Assembly: GCA_900208305.1 (NCBI GenBank)
Contig: OAPG01000002.1
Location: 1 to 64,000 of the forward strand
Length of the DNA: 64,000 nucleotides
Source: Melanopsichium pennsylvanicum
Taxonomy: Eukaryota > Basidiomycota > Ustilaginomycetes > Ustilaginales
Direction: 5' to 3'
The notes under the pieces are model-generated. The model ran no database searches, had not been told where the DNA came from, and saw nothing but the letters and a program-made list of their open reading frames with translations. Of this stretch, positions 31,039 to 40,637 are shown piece after piece (the first letter of the stretch is position 1; every line of letters starts with the position of its first letter). The position numbers and the translations under genes were made by a program.

Positions 31039-31870
31039 TTAGGATATTTGTATATACAAGATTAGCGCTCTGATGAAGTCATAGGCTGTCAACTGCTGTG
31101 CTGAGTGCTGTTTGTAGAGTGTAGCAGAGTCCAAGACATTGTTTGTAGCTGAGCTGATGAACTCGTGTGTCACTATATATCCGAAACACGAAATGGAAGC
31201 GTAACGTTTGTCAGCATTGCACCGGAATTCTATTTCGTTCTGCGTCTCATTTTTTGAAATGAGTACTTACGATGTTTCCTGTTGTGGAATGTGACCTTGC
31301 TGAATCCATAAAGGGTATCGTTGACAAACTGCGAATATGCGGGGTAAGGTGTGACAGCGCTATTCAGACCATAAAAGTGGCTATCAGCAAAAGTCAGAAT
31401 GTACAATGGAGCTTTGAGGTTGTTCAGGCCGTTGGCGTCCATCGCTGCGTTGGGGCCTAGCGGTGTTTGACGTTGCAAATTGTGCTGGTGACCGTTGAAA
31501 ATTATATCCATCCACGCATCATTGAAAATTCGCTCGAAAGCTTGTTGGCAGACGATGCAAAGATCTTTCGCCTCTGCAGCCATGTACCAGGGTCTGTGAC
31601 CTGCAGCAAGCACCCAAGGAGTCTTGTTGCGATCTACGTTGGCCAGATCCTTCTTTGGGAAATCCAATTGCGCGCTGGGCTGACCCGGATCCAGTGGGCC
31701 GTCATTGGCATGCGACGAGCCTCCAGAGTCTTCAGGACCAAGCAAATTGGGGTCTAGATCCGTCTCGGAATTGTACACAACACAATGTACCAGACCCAAG
31801 TCGTAAGAGTATCACGTGTTCTTGAAACCGCCGCTAATATTGCTGGGCATGTTTCAGTGCTGGTTAGGGT
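31039..31870 (-). pseudogene. 5'-truncated purple acid phosphatase relic
   Basis: Only the C-terminal half of a fungal purple acid phosphatase survives. In the minus strand it reads MPSNISGGFKNT, TGA, YSYDLGLVH..., then the metal-site blocks AAGHRPWY and FNGHQHNLQR, LYILTFADSHFYG, and KVTFHNRKH. A clean intron (31173-31270, GTAAGT...ATAG) joins this to a last exon, 31039-31172, with THEFISSATNNVLDSATLY, the usual C-terminus. Two in-frame TGA codons lie at 31812-31814 (where the family has Trp, as in WYS) and 31854-31856. The N-terminal half with the other metal ligands is gone: the next sequence is the 3' end of the neighbouring gene. The intact enzyme is a secreted binuclear-metal phosphomonoesterase. 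The intron and 3' exon are still well preserved, so loss looks recent. Confidence 0.87.
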
Positions 31871-31876
31871 GGAGAT

Positions 31877-33676
31877 CTACAATTTAGAGCGAGGAGCAAC
31901 AGCCCAAAATTTCTGCAGGTCTTTACAATAGTTTTCACGCCTTCTTCCCTCGCTTAGCCATCCGCCCAATCTGTACGCAATCCAATCCCTCCAAAGAAGT
32001 CTCCACACCCTCAAGATCGGGCTTGGTACGAGGCTGTTGAAGAGCCAGTAGTGCTTTTTGTTGTACGCCAACTTCACAGTTGGGTTGATCAGGATCGTGG
32101 GACGTGTGGGGTGAAGGGCTCGATGAATGTCGTAAGACACCAACTGGCATTCGCTTGACAGACACGCTGGTGAAGTTCTAAAATGAATCGGAAGCTGAAG
32201 TGGTTCGTCTCCTTGATCGCCTTGGAACGCTGGAGAGGATGTGTTGAGGTACTTGTTTGGGGAGGGATAGAACCATTTGGCGTCAAAAGCAGTTATACCG
32301 TTCCAACAAGAATTGACTTCAAACGGTCTTTCCTCCTGCATGGCTTCAATGTCTTGACTGCGCTTGAAGTAAGGCCACTGGCGCTTAAGCGTATCGCCTT
32401 GCACATCGCGTACAACCCACGTGTCGTAAAAGCCATTGCCAATAAAGTCCATTGCGCAAGCCTGGTCATACTGCGCGTTGTTGGTTTGGAGTGTGTTCAA
32501 TGCATCTTGTGGGGTAAAGATGACATCATTCAGCCAGAGCACATGGGTGAAATTCTGCCCGGACTCGATGAAGGGCTGCATGGCAATGTTGCGCACATTA
32601 GCAAGGAACGCAACTCGATCAGGGATCGACGAGATCCCTTTCCCCTTTCGAGTGGCACGATCGTCGGAAAGGACTCGACGACTAACATTCATTCGCCCGA
32701 GATCGCGGTCAAATTGCGCAAGCATTGCCTTCGTGCGATCTTTCGAATGGGATTCGTAGATCGATACAAAGACGTTCGAGGGACCAAGGTGATTTATGAG
32801 AGTTACGAGGGATGAGGTGTAAGTTGGAAGGATGTCCTCGCTGTTGTACAGGTTGGAGACGATGAAGACTTTCATCGGAGGTGTTGTAGCGGAGTTATAC
32901 GAAGGTGCAGAATGGATGAATGCTGCCATGTCATCGCCATTGCTGGAAGTGAGCATGGGTTGAAGGAAAAGCCAATCGACGATGGCAAGGCACCAGATGA
33001 TTGCGAGCACGCACTGGACATAGCGCACGCTGCGGGCGCACCTTTCGAGAAGGGCAGCGCGGGATGATCGATAGCGGCTCCTGTTGGTGGTAGTGTTCGT
33101 TTCAGAGGCCGGCGCAGCGAGTCCATTGGTCAAGCCAACAAGTGATGAAAAAGACTGCTCCGACGTTGGTGTAGAGAAAGACAACCAGTCTGGTTGTTGT
33201 AGCTTGCAATTGTGCGAGCCGGAGTGGATAAGCAAAAGCGACAGCGAGAGGAGTGGGAAAGTGACAACGAGCAGTGCGAGGTAAAGAAACAAGGTTGTAA
33301 AGGTGTTGAAGTGCACGCAAGCGGCGATGAATGCGGCCACAGTGATGACAAGATTGGCGACGAGGAGCATGGGCAACCACGCTATGCGCGATGCGGAAGT
33401 CGACGCATCTGTTACTGCGCTCGATGACACGAGCAAAGCTAGGAAGCGCGAAAAGCGAGAGCTTGTAGAGGTGACGCTGTGTGCAATATGGTGCTGAAAA
33501 TGCGCTGGCTGTGGCTCGAGCAATGGCTCTTGATCTGTAGCGAGTCGGTTCGAAGCATCGAAAGTGTATTGCGGGTAGTCGCTTTGGTGGAAATAGGCTG
33601 CATCGTGTTTGAACTCGTGTGAGAGCTCAGGCGGCGACTGAAGCGCCTGGACAGCCGCTCTTGGGCACAGCGACAT
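31877..33676 (-). CDS. CMT1/CAP59-family alpha-1,3-mannosyltransferase-like protein
   Basis: Single exon, 599 residues. A cytosolic Ser-rich tail is followed by three hydrophobic helices at about 99-122, 127-149 and 218-238, then a large C-terminal catalytic domain. Family blocks are visible: FIVSNLYNSEDILP, HVLWLNDVIFTPQDAL (the acidic metal site), DFIGNGFYDTWVVRD and NSCWNGITAFDA. These match Cryptococcus Cmt1/Cap59, GDP-mannose-dependent Golgi enzymes of capsule and glycan synthesis. Smuts lack a capsule, so the acceptor is probably a cell-wall or secreted glycan; that is inference. Its stop codon lies within a few bases of the truncated phosphatase relic, on the same strand. Confidence 0.87.
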   Translation of the reverse strand: MSLCPRAAVQALQSPPELSHEFKHDAAYFHQSDYPQYTFDASNRLATDQEPLLEPQPAHFQHHIAHSVTSTSSRFSRFLALLVSSSAVTDASTSASRIAWLPMLLVANLVITVAAFIAACVHFNTFTTLFLYLALLVVTFPLLSLSLLLIHSGSHNCKLQQPDWLSFSTPTSEQSFSSLVGLTNGLAAPASETNTTTNRSRYRSSRAALLERCARSVRYVQCVLAIIWCLAIVDWLFLQPMLTSSNGDDMAAFIHSAPSYNSATTPPMKVFIVSNLYNSEDILPTYTSSLVTLINHLGPSNVFVSIYESHSKDRTKAMLAQFDRDLGRMNVSRRVLSDDRATRKGKGISSIPDRVAFLANVRNIAMQPFIESGQNFTHVLWLNDVIFTPQDALNTLQTNNAQYDQACAMDFIGNGFYDTWVVRDVQGDTLKRQWPYFKRSQDIEAMQEERPFEVNSCWNGITAFDAKWFYPSPNKYLNTSSPAFQGDQGDEPLQLPIHFRTSPACLSSECQLVSYDIHRALHPTRPTILINPTVKLAYNKKHYWLFNSLVPSPILRVWRLLWRDWIAYRLGGWLSEGRRRENYCKDLQKFWAVAPRSKL

Positions 33677-36260
33677 GGTGGTCCGAGCCGGTACGGTTGC
33701 TGTAGGATGTAGATGTCTAGGCGTTCATCCGTTCATTGAGAGTTTGGAAACATGATGTCGTGCCAGTGTAGTGGGAGAAAATCTTTTGATAAGGAGATGC
33801 GCTAGCGGCGTGTAGTGGAGTCGTGGTTATAAGTAAGAACCTGTGCTCAAGAGTCGAAAATCGAGGCTCGAGCCAGTTGAAGGTTCATCGAAGCATGACA
33901 GGGCTCAGTGTGAGAAAGTCAGATGAAAGGGGGATTCCGATGCGAGGCGCTGGCGCATGGCAAAGTCACAAAAGCATCGTCCGTGTTGGTTGTCAAAAGA
34001 GTCACGCGTACTATTTAATTTGGTGTCGTAGCTTGCATTCAGGTCAGAAAGAGGGTTGCTTTCGGTGCTGAAAAATTGCAACGGTGGCTGAAGTGACACT
34101 GAGCATGATCTTTCAAGTTGAAGCCAACAAGATGTGGCTGCAGATGCTTGCTGCCATGCTCTTGGCTGTTTCCAAGAATGAAATATCATTTTGTTGGATC
34201 TGACACAGTGAACGGCTGTTTCCTTTGCAGATGCGTACACCCGCATGGAAATGGCATCAGCGACCCATACTTTCTCATATGCTGTTTGTAGTCCGAGATG
34301 CCGATAGCGAAGTCAAGTTCAAATACTGGATTCAATCGGTCGAATATCCGACTCGGATTTCGAATTACTGTACTGTATTCGCCCGAGGTTGGACGGCACG
34401 TTCCGATTTCTTTCCTTGCACAGAGTTGGTTTCACGGCACGGCGGGTAAATTACAGTCGCTCCGGCGATGTCCCGTCTGAGAATTCAAAAAAAAAACTAA
34501 ACTAAACTGTGATGAGTCTGCCATGGGCGAGCTGAGATTGGCATGTCATTTCTGTTGCGTTGTTGAATCCCTCTCTGCGGCAACGATGAGCTTTGATTAG
34601 AGGTGTCAGCGGAAGAGCAGAAGTGGAGCGTAAAGCAGATGTCCGATGGCCAAGCGGGACAACTAAATTTGGAAGGTTGCACCCAAAAGGTGCACATGGC
34701 GTTTCGCTTCCCATATTCCGGGCCTCATTCTAAAGATGGCGCATTCTTTGATCGGCAGATGATGTTCAAAACTTACCCGATGTGCTCACGTCTATTTGTT
34801 AGACCTGTAGATATAACAAACCAAGAGAGACAGCCGGAATCCGGAACTTTAAACGGTCTTGAGTGGAGGCATCCGCTTGCATGCGGCTGCACATGCGACG
34901 CGCCCGGCGATCGTTGCGAAGTAGCTCATGCAAACATTAGTTAACTTAAGCATGCATCGCCAACCCTAACCATACTATCGCGTAGAGCTGTCTGACATCT
35001 TGCTCGTCTTGCTCATACAACGCATACACCGACGGCCAATTTTAACCTAATTTGACATGGCAAGAATCGAAAGTGGGCAGCATTCATCTTCGCCCTCACC
35101 GCAGAAGTCAGATGATTACGATGAGAAAAGCCAGGTAGGGTTGAATGTCCGGACATGGCAATCATCGTCTGGGCCGACGTGTCGACTACTGCAGGGTGCT
35201 ACAAGACTGAAAACTTTCTATTCGTCTTCCGCGGCAGTTCACAAGTGTCCAGTGCCCGTGTTCAACGTGCTTCAGATGGCCCAAATCCACAATTGCTCGT
35301 CGACCATCGATCCACTTTCATGAAAATCGCGTCTTTCCACATTTTGAGATTCACGTCCCATACAAACGAGGCTTGCTTGCTCTGCTCATTTGCCTCATCT
35401 GAAACTGACATAACCTCGATCCCACGCTGCTCTTTGGCTCTAACTTTTGTTGATCTTACGAATACGAATACACCAAGGAGTGAATCAAGGACCTGATGAT
35501 TGTGATCGGACCGCAACTGGAGGCAAGATTGGCTAGACCAAAGCCGCACATGTCGGTTACGAAGGGCCCCAACTTGTGCACAACTGGAGACAACAATGAG
35601 CTTAGGCTTGCTGCTACACCTCCTGTCACACACCGACGTCAAACCGCCTGATCTTCTTCATTCCCCGTTAGCCCGCGCCTTTGTCCCTCCCCATTCTTCG
35701 GCTGTCGGACGTTTTGAATCTCCGCCCGCTTCTTGCTTCCAATCAGCCAAGAGCTGCCAGACCTAGACCCTTGCTCGCTCTTGACTTATGTGAGAAGGGT
35801 TGTGGTCAACAATACATATGGCCACGGATGTAGCGGATCCTCATATCGTGCGGCCCTGTGACTACCTAATACTGCTCCCAGCATGTCGTGTCCCACTGCA
35901 CTACTGGCTTCATCTCGCATCTGCTTCGGCTTCCGCTTCCGCTACCCTCCTCGTCATGTTCTGTTGGCCCTCTCCACTTTGGTGGGCCTCTCCTTGAGCT
36001 CTTGTCCAACCATCCTTTCCCTTTCCTTATCCATTTCTCTTCCCTCCGATATCATCATCGTCCACGCCAGTAAACAACTCAACCTATTCATCTCGTCTTC
36101 CATCCCCTACATCCCGATCCCCCTCGACGTGGCATCTCCCTCCCTTCTCCTGGGTGTACCGTCAACTCAAATACCACAGAAGTCATTGCACGGCTAATTA
36201 GATCTCTCCCCTCGTCAACGCCGTGAACAGATTCGATCCCGAATTGATCTCTTTTCAAAC
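33677..36260. other. 2.6-kb interval between divergent genes
   Basis: Lies between the divergent mannosyltransferase and methyltransferase genes. Frames reach 126 codons but carry no motif. The last about 600 bases are strongly pyrimidine-rich on the plus strand (CT-rich leader), which creates Ser/Leu/Pro-rich open frames without meaning. Confidence 0.5.
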
Positions 36261-37958
36261 ATGACCGGCCTCTTTCCGTCGATCCCCGTGCCGCAGGCCC
36301 TGCTTGCCCCCTTGGCACGCCCCACCGCAGCCATCGCACGCTCATCCATCCTCTCGCTCTTCTCCAAGCTCACAGTAGGTAAACTCGAAGTTCGCCTTCT
36401 CGATGGCACCGTACACCGCTTTGGCGATCCAACCTTGGTCAAATCCAAACAGCACACCCATGAGGACGTCCCCTCATCCAAGGTCAAATCCCCCTACGAG
36501 CATCCCTCGAACTCGTCAACTGCCCCCCATGCGATCCTTATCGTCAAATCTGACAGCTTCTGGACCCGAATGTTCTTTGGAGCAGATCTCGGTTTTGCAG
36601 AAGCGTACATGATTGGTGATGTAGACACTCCTGATCTCGGCTCCGTCTTTGACCTCTTTATCTTCAACCGCTCCTCCCTCAACAACCTCGAAACCATCTC
36701 GCTCGCCAGCTCGCTCATCTCTAGCGTGCAGGCCATGCTGAACAGGCGATATGCAAACACCAAAGTCGGGAGTTTGAGGAACATTGGTGCGCACTACGAT
36801 ATCAGCAACACCATGTACAAGGCATTCCTGAGTAAAGACATGACCTACAGTTGTGCGGTGTTCGACACGTTGGATGCAGACGTCAATGGGCCCTTGTTGC
36901 AAGGATTGAACCAGCAGACTAGGGCGGTGATGGGGACTGCGATTAACGGGCATCTGATTGCGGGGGCTGCAAATGGTACTTTTGAGCCGCTCAGATTCAC
37001 CCCTGATCCCATTAACATGAACAGCAACAGCAACAACAGCAACAACAGCAATGATGTGGCTGAGAGGCCTGGCGATCTTCCCACTCCGCCATCGGAAGCC
37101 GAAGGAGAAGCGCAATCAGACGCAAACGACTATGATGAGCTCGAACAAGCACAAAAGAACAAGTTACAACTCATCATCAAGCGTGCCAACATCCGTCCCG
37201 GAGATCGCGTCCTCGAGATTGGTACAGGCTGGGGATCGTTTGCTATAGAGGCGGTTCGCATGACCGGATGCACCGTTGACTCGGTCACTCTTTCCGTTGA
37301 GCAAAAGGCTTTGGCTGAACAACGCATTGCTGCCGCGGGCATGGACAGCAAGATCAAAGTCCACCTCATGGACTATCGCGATTTCCCCGCGTCCTGGACA
37401 GACTCTTTCGACCGAGTTTGCAGTATCGAGATGCTCGAAGCGGTTGGGATCGAGTTCCTGCCAACATACTTTTCTTGCGTTGATCGGGTTCTCAAGAAGC
37501 AAGGCGGCGTGGCAGTCTTCCAGTGCATCACAATATCAGAAAACCGCGCAGAGGCTTACTACAAGGGCGTAGATTTCATCAAGAAATGGATCTTCCCAGG
37601 AGGTGTGCTCCCCAGCGTCACTTCCCTGGTCAATGGCGCCACCGACGGGTCGAAGGGAAACCTCATCTTGGACACTTTGGTTTCCATCGGTCCTCACTAT
37701 GCGAGAACGTTAAGGGAGTGGAAGAACCGATTCGAAGCCAACTTTAACAAAGTCATCCGACCCGCCCTGTTGCGTGATCACGACGAAATTTCTCGTTTGC
37801 CAGAATCTCAAAAGCAGATCGAGGTGGATGTCTTCAGAAGAAAATGGATCTACTACTTTGTTTACTGCGAAGTTGGTTTCACTCAAAGAGTCATCAATGA
37901 TCACATCCTGGCCTTCACAAGGGAAAACAACACCACACTTCCCGTTTGCTCTGGTTGA
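36261..37958 (+). CDS. Cyclopropane-fatty-acyl-phospholipid synthase-like methyltransferase
   Basis: Intronless, 565 residues. It uses S-adenosylmethionine to add a methylene across a lipid double bond (or to methylate a related lipid). The N-terminal lipid-binding region (36-150) is followed by IGAHYDISNTMYKAFLSKDM and TYSC (C198), SAM motif I VLEIGTGWGSFAIEA (about 317-331), the acidic motif II VDSVTLSVEQ, and CSIEMLEAVG, YYKGVDFIKKWIFPGG and the C-terminal YYFVYCEVGF. Catalytic equivalents of the bacterial enzyme's Cys, Glu, His and Tyr can be placed. Between YSC and the SAM fold is an insert of about 100 residues, including an Asn/Ser run encoded by AAC/AGC triplets near 37018-37052, which bacterial enzymes lack. 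It could have a bacterial origin but codon use looks native. Confidence 0.9.
   Translation: MTGLFPSIPVPQALLAPLARPTAAIARSSILSLFSKLTVGKLEVRLLDGTVHRFGDPTLVKSKQHTHEDVPSSKVKSPYEHPSNSSTAPHAILIVKSDSFWTRMFFGADLGFAEAYMIGDVDTPDLGSVFDLFIFNRSSLNNLETISLASSLISSVQAMLNRRYANTKVGSLRNIGAHYDISNTMYKAFLSKDMTYSCAVFDTLDADVNGPLLQGLNQQTRAVMGTAINGHLIAGAANGTFEPLRFTPDPINMNSNSNNSNNSNDVAERPGDLPTPPSEAEGEAQSDANDYDELEQAQKNKLQLIIKRANIRPGDRVLEIGTGWGSFAIEAVRMTGCTVDSVTLSVEQKALAEQRIAAAGMDSKIKVHLMDYRDFPASWTDSFDRVCSIEMLEAVGIEFLPTYFSCVDRVLKKQGGVAVFQCITISENRAEAYYKGVDFIKKWIFPGGVLPSVTSLVNGATDGSKGNLILDTLVSIGPHYARTLREWKNRFEANFNKVIRPALLRDHDEISRLPESQKQIEVDVFRRKWIYYFVYCEVGFTQRVINDHILAFTRENNTTLPVCSG
37018..37054 (+). repeat. In-frame AAC/AGC trinucleotide run (Asn/Ser repeat)
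   Basis: A short coding microsatellite inside the methyltransferase insert gives NSNNSNNSN. It should be length-polymorphic between strains. Confidence 0.85.
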
Positions 37959-38269
37959 TCCAACCTCGGAAGCCAAGCTGCTCTTTTAAGTGTAGATAAT
38001 CACAGCAGAGAAAGAAAGTTTGATAAAAGAAAAAGTGTACACATTAGAGAAACATTGATTAGAGAGTCACAGGGAATGATTGTGTAGGGTGTGTGAGGCC
38101 AGGTTTGGTGCGCGCGGTCGAGCAAGTGAATGGAGCGGGTCATGACATGGTATGGTAAGACGTTTGGCACAAGTGATGTTGTGAAGAGTGTTGAGCGTTC
38201 AAAAGCGTTGCTATGTTGTGAGAACGACTGGCCAATGCGTCATCACGTGTGTTAGGCGGTAGCTCCCTT
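37959..38269. other. Convergent 3' intergenic region
   Basis: Spacer between two convergent genes; AT-richer, no ORF of note. Confidence 0.6.
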
Positions 38270-40637
38270 TCAAGAGAGGTATGGCCGTTGCTCGACAGCA
38301 TGCAAATTGCCACTGAAGGATGCGCGACCCGCAGGTTCGAGATCAGCCCTCGAGTTGGCCAACTCAGCTTTACTGGGTCGACCCCTTTTGTTCTTTTGCA
38401 TCTGTTCCGAGGACCCCACTGCCGCTGCTCTTGGCGGCAAGGGCGCCTTGTTCGACTCGAAGACACCAGAAAAGGGCTCCGAATGGCTGACGGGAAGACC
38501 AGAATGCGGACCAGCATGCGATCGTCGGGTGTCGTACGCTGGCGAGATGGGTGACATGACAGGTTCTCTTGGGTGCATCGGTGGTGCCGGTCGCCGGAAT
38601 TCGTCTTGCATACCACCGCTCATCAAGGGTGCGGTCCCGGTCGTTATGGCGGGTGGAGCAGGCACTGATCCACGTTGTCCACCAGCTCCACCGCTTAAGG
38701 CGCTCAAACGGCGACGCTCCGCGAATGACATTCGACGATCGCTAGGCTGAGAACCCAAAGGTGGCTCGTATCGGCTTTCTGACATATCTGGTCGATCGCC
38801 TGGATGGTTCGGGGCACGAAACCCTCTCGCGGGATGTGGTTCACCTTGCCAAGAGCCAGGTCGACGTACAGCATCGTCCTGGTATGAAGGACGTCGTTCG
38901 AGGGGAGGATGATCTCTGTGCGCACCAAAAGGGGGCGGTCCATCTGCCTCCCATCGACCCGACCCAAAAGGTGGCGATCGTACTTCTCCTGGATGAGGCC
39001 CTGCCATACCTTGTTGCGGGAAGTGCCTTTGTTCGTTGCGCGGCGGTTGACGGGGCGAAATGGGTCCAGGTCCGGTGAAGAAATCGCCTGCAGGTACCAC
39101 ACTACCCATGTCACTTTCAGAAGGAGCTCCATAGCGGGGTGGTCTGCCTGCATTCGCGCCGAATGTAGCGAAAGGTCTTGCCTTTGGGCCTGAGCCTAGC
39201 TCACCACCAGCACCCATGTGAGGTCCAACCGGAGGAGTCGTCATGTCGGTTGGATCACGAGAGAGGAGGTGTCTGATCCAGAGATCCTGATTGCGGATGC
39301 GATCTTCCATCTCCTTGATGCGACCGAAGAGGTCCTGGTTCTGCAAGAAGAGTTCGCGTGTCTGCTCGGTCAGATCGTTGCGGACCGAAGGCATGATGCT
39401 GGATAAGATGTCGTCGCGAAGGTGATTGCGTAAGATGTCAAAAAGTCCGGGTGGAAGGACAGCGAGGCCATTGCGACCTACTTGAGCGATGTTGGACTGT
39501 CGCGAGGATTCCGGCTCGATCTCATCGGCGCCTCCTTGCCCTGCCTGAGTCTTCATCTTGGGAGCAAGTGATGAAGCACCGGCTGCGTCGATGTCGCCAG
39601 CCATCGTCTCATCACCATGACCGGCCTCTTCGTCTTCGCTGTCTCCATCGGTCAAAGAACGTGTCAGGCTGCGTCGGCTGTAGCTGTCCCTCCGCTGAGC
39701 TCCTTTTTCGTCGTTTGCGCGCATTGCTGAATTTCCCGCCCTTTGAGAAAGCTCCTGCGCAATTGCCCTAGCTTTCGCCTGATATTCGGTACCATAGATA
39801 CCGTTGAAGATTTTGTGATATTCGTCCATAAGGGGCTTCTTGTCCAACCGCACAGGTATTTGACGATGAGCGCAATATCGCTCCCAGTCGGCATATAGAG
39901 CATCGACGCTCTTGCGCATGTTCTCGGCTGTCATTGGGTAAGGGTGATGCTTGTAGACGAGGTCGAGGAAAGTATCGATCTCGTCTGGGGACATTGACTG
40001 CTCGGATTTCGAACCAGTGGTTGAGCCCTCCGTGCGCTCGGATGCAGACGTACGCGATTGTGGCGATGGAGAGCGGCTCTGAGGCTTTGTCGATTGCGGA
40101 TTATCGTGGATCTGTCAGCAAGTAACGTCGATGTGGTTAGGGAAAGCACAGGCAGGTGGCCAGCAAAACGTCAGTCACATTGCTCCGATGTGTGTGAATA
40201 AATGCATGTTCAGAGAGACAGAGAGACATGTAACTTACCTTGGAAGATGAGGAATGTTCAGTGTTGACTCTTTTCGAACGCTTAGGGCTCGGCGCACCAA
40301 ATCCCATCTTGCCGTCTTTACGTTTAGACAAAGCCATGCGGTGATGACTGTCTCGCAGCGGTTGTGAGGTTTCATCGCTGAGCTCGTCCTCCTCTGCAGA
40401 GTCCTTGTCTGTGACAAGAGGAGCACGTGCCGCAGGGGAGTTCCACGGCCTCTTGAGAGGAGATTTGGGCGAGGAAGGCCCTGCAGCAGCCAATCTTTTC
40501 GAATCCGCTACAGCTGCGGCTGTCGTGGATGTTGTATTGGCATGGGACGACCATACGTGGGAGGTGTTTCGATGCTGGGGGTGGTCTTGCTGAGATGTAA
40601 CAGCCTCGCTTAAAGTTCTAGCTGGCATGTGAGACAT
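38270..40637 (-). CDS. AT-hook-containing, low-complexity nuclear protein of unknown function
   Basis: Two exons, complement of 40239-40637 and 38270-40111, 746 residues. The intron (40112-40238) is GTAAGT...GACAG and joins TEHSSSSK to IHDNPQSTK in phase 0. An N-terminal basic Ser/Pro-rich region has two nuclear-signal-like clusters (SPKRSKRVN). A compact predicted fold follows at about 175-260 (PDEIDTFLDLVYKHHPYPMT...YADWERYCAHRQIP...MDEYHKIFNGIYG), then a coiled segment with RNDLTEQTRELFLQNQDLFG, then about 300 residues of Pro/Gly/Arg disorder. KRGRPSKAEL near the C-terminus is an AT-hook. I chose the ATG at 40637; MPARTL at 40628 is equally possible. The architecture suggests a chromatin or transcription regulator, unnamed. 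It has about 7 kb of gene-free sequence upstream. Confidence 0.78.

Noticed and set aside
31815..31872. Rescue of the phosphatase relic by extra introns that skip both TGA codons
   Set aside because: No in-phase donor/acceptor pair is visible and the N-terminal half of the gene is absent in any case.
35883..36197. 104-codon Ser/Leu/Pro-rich open frame before the methyltransferase
   Set aside because: Product of a pyrimidine-rich leader; no domain and no codon-use support.
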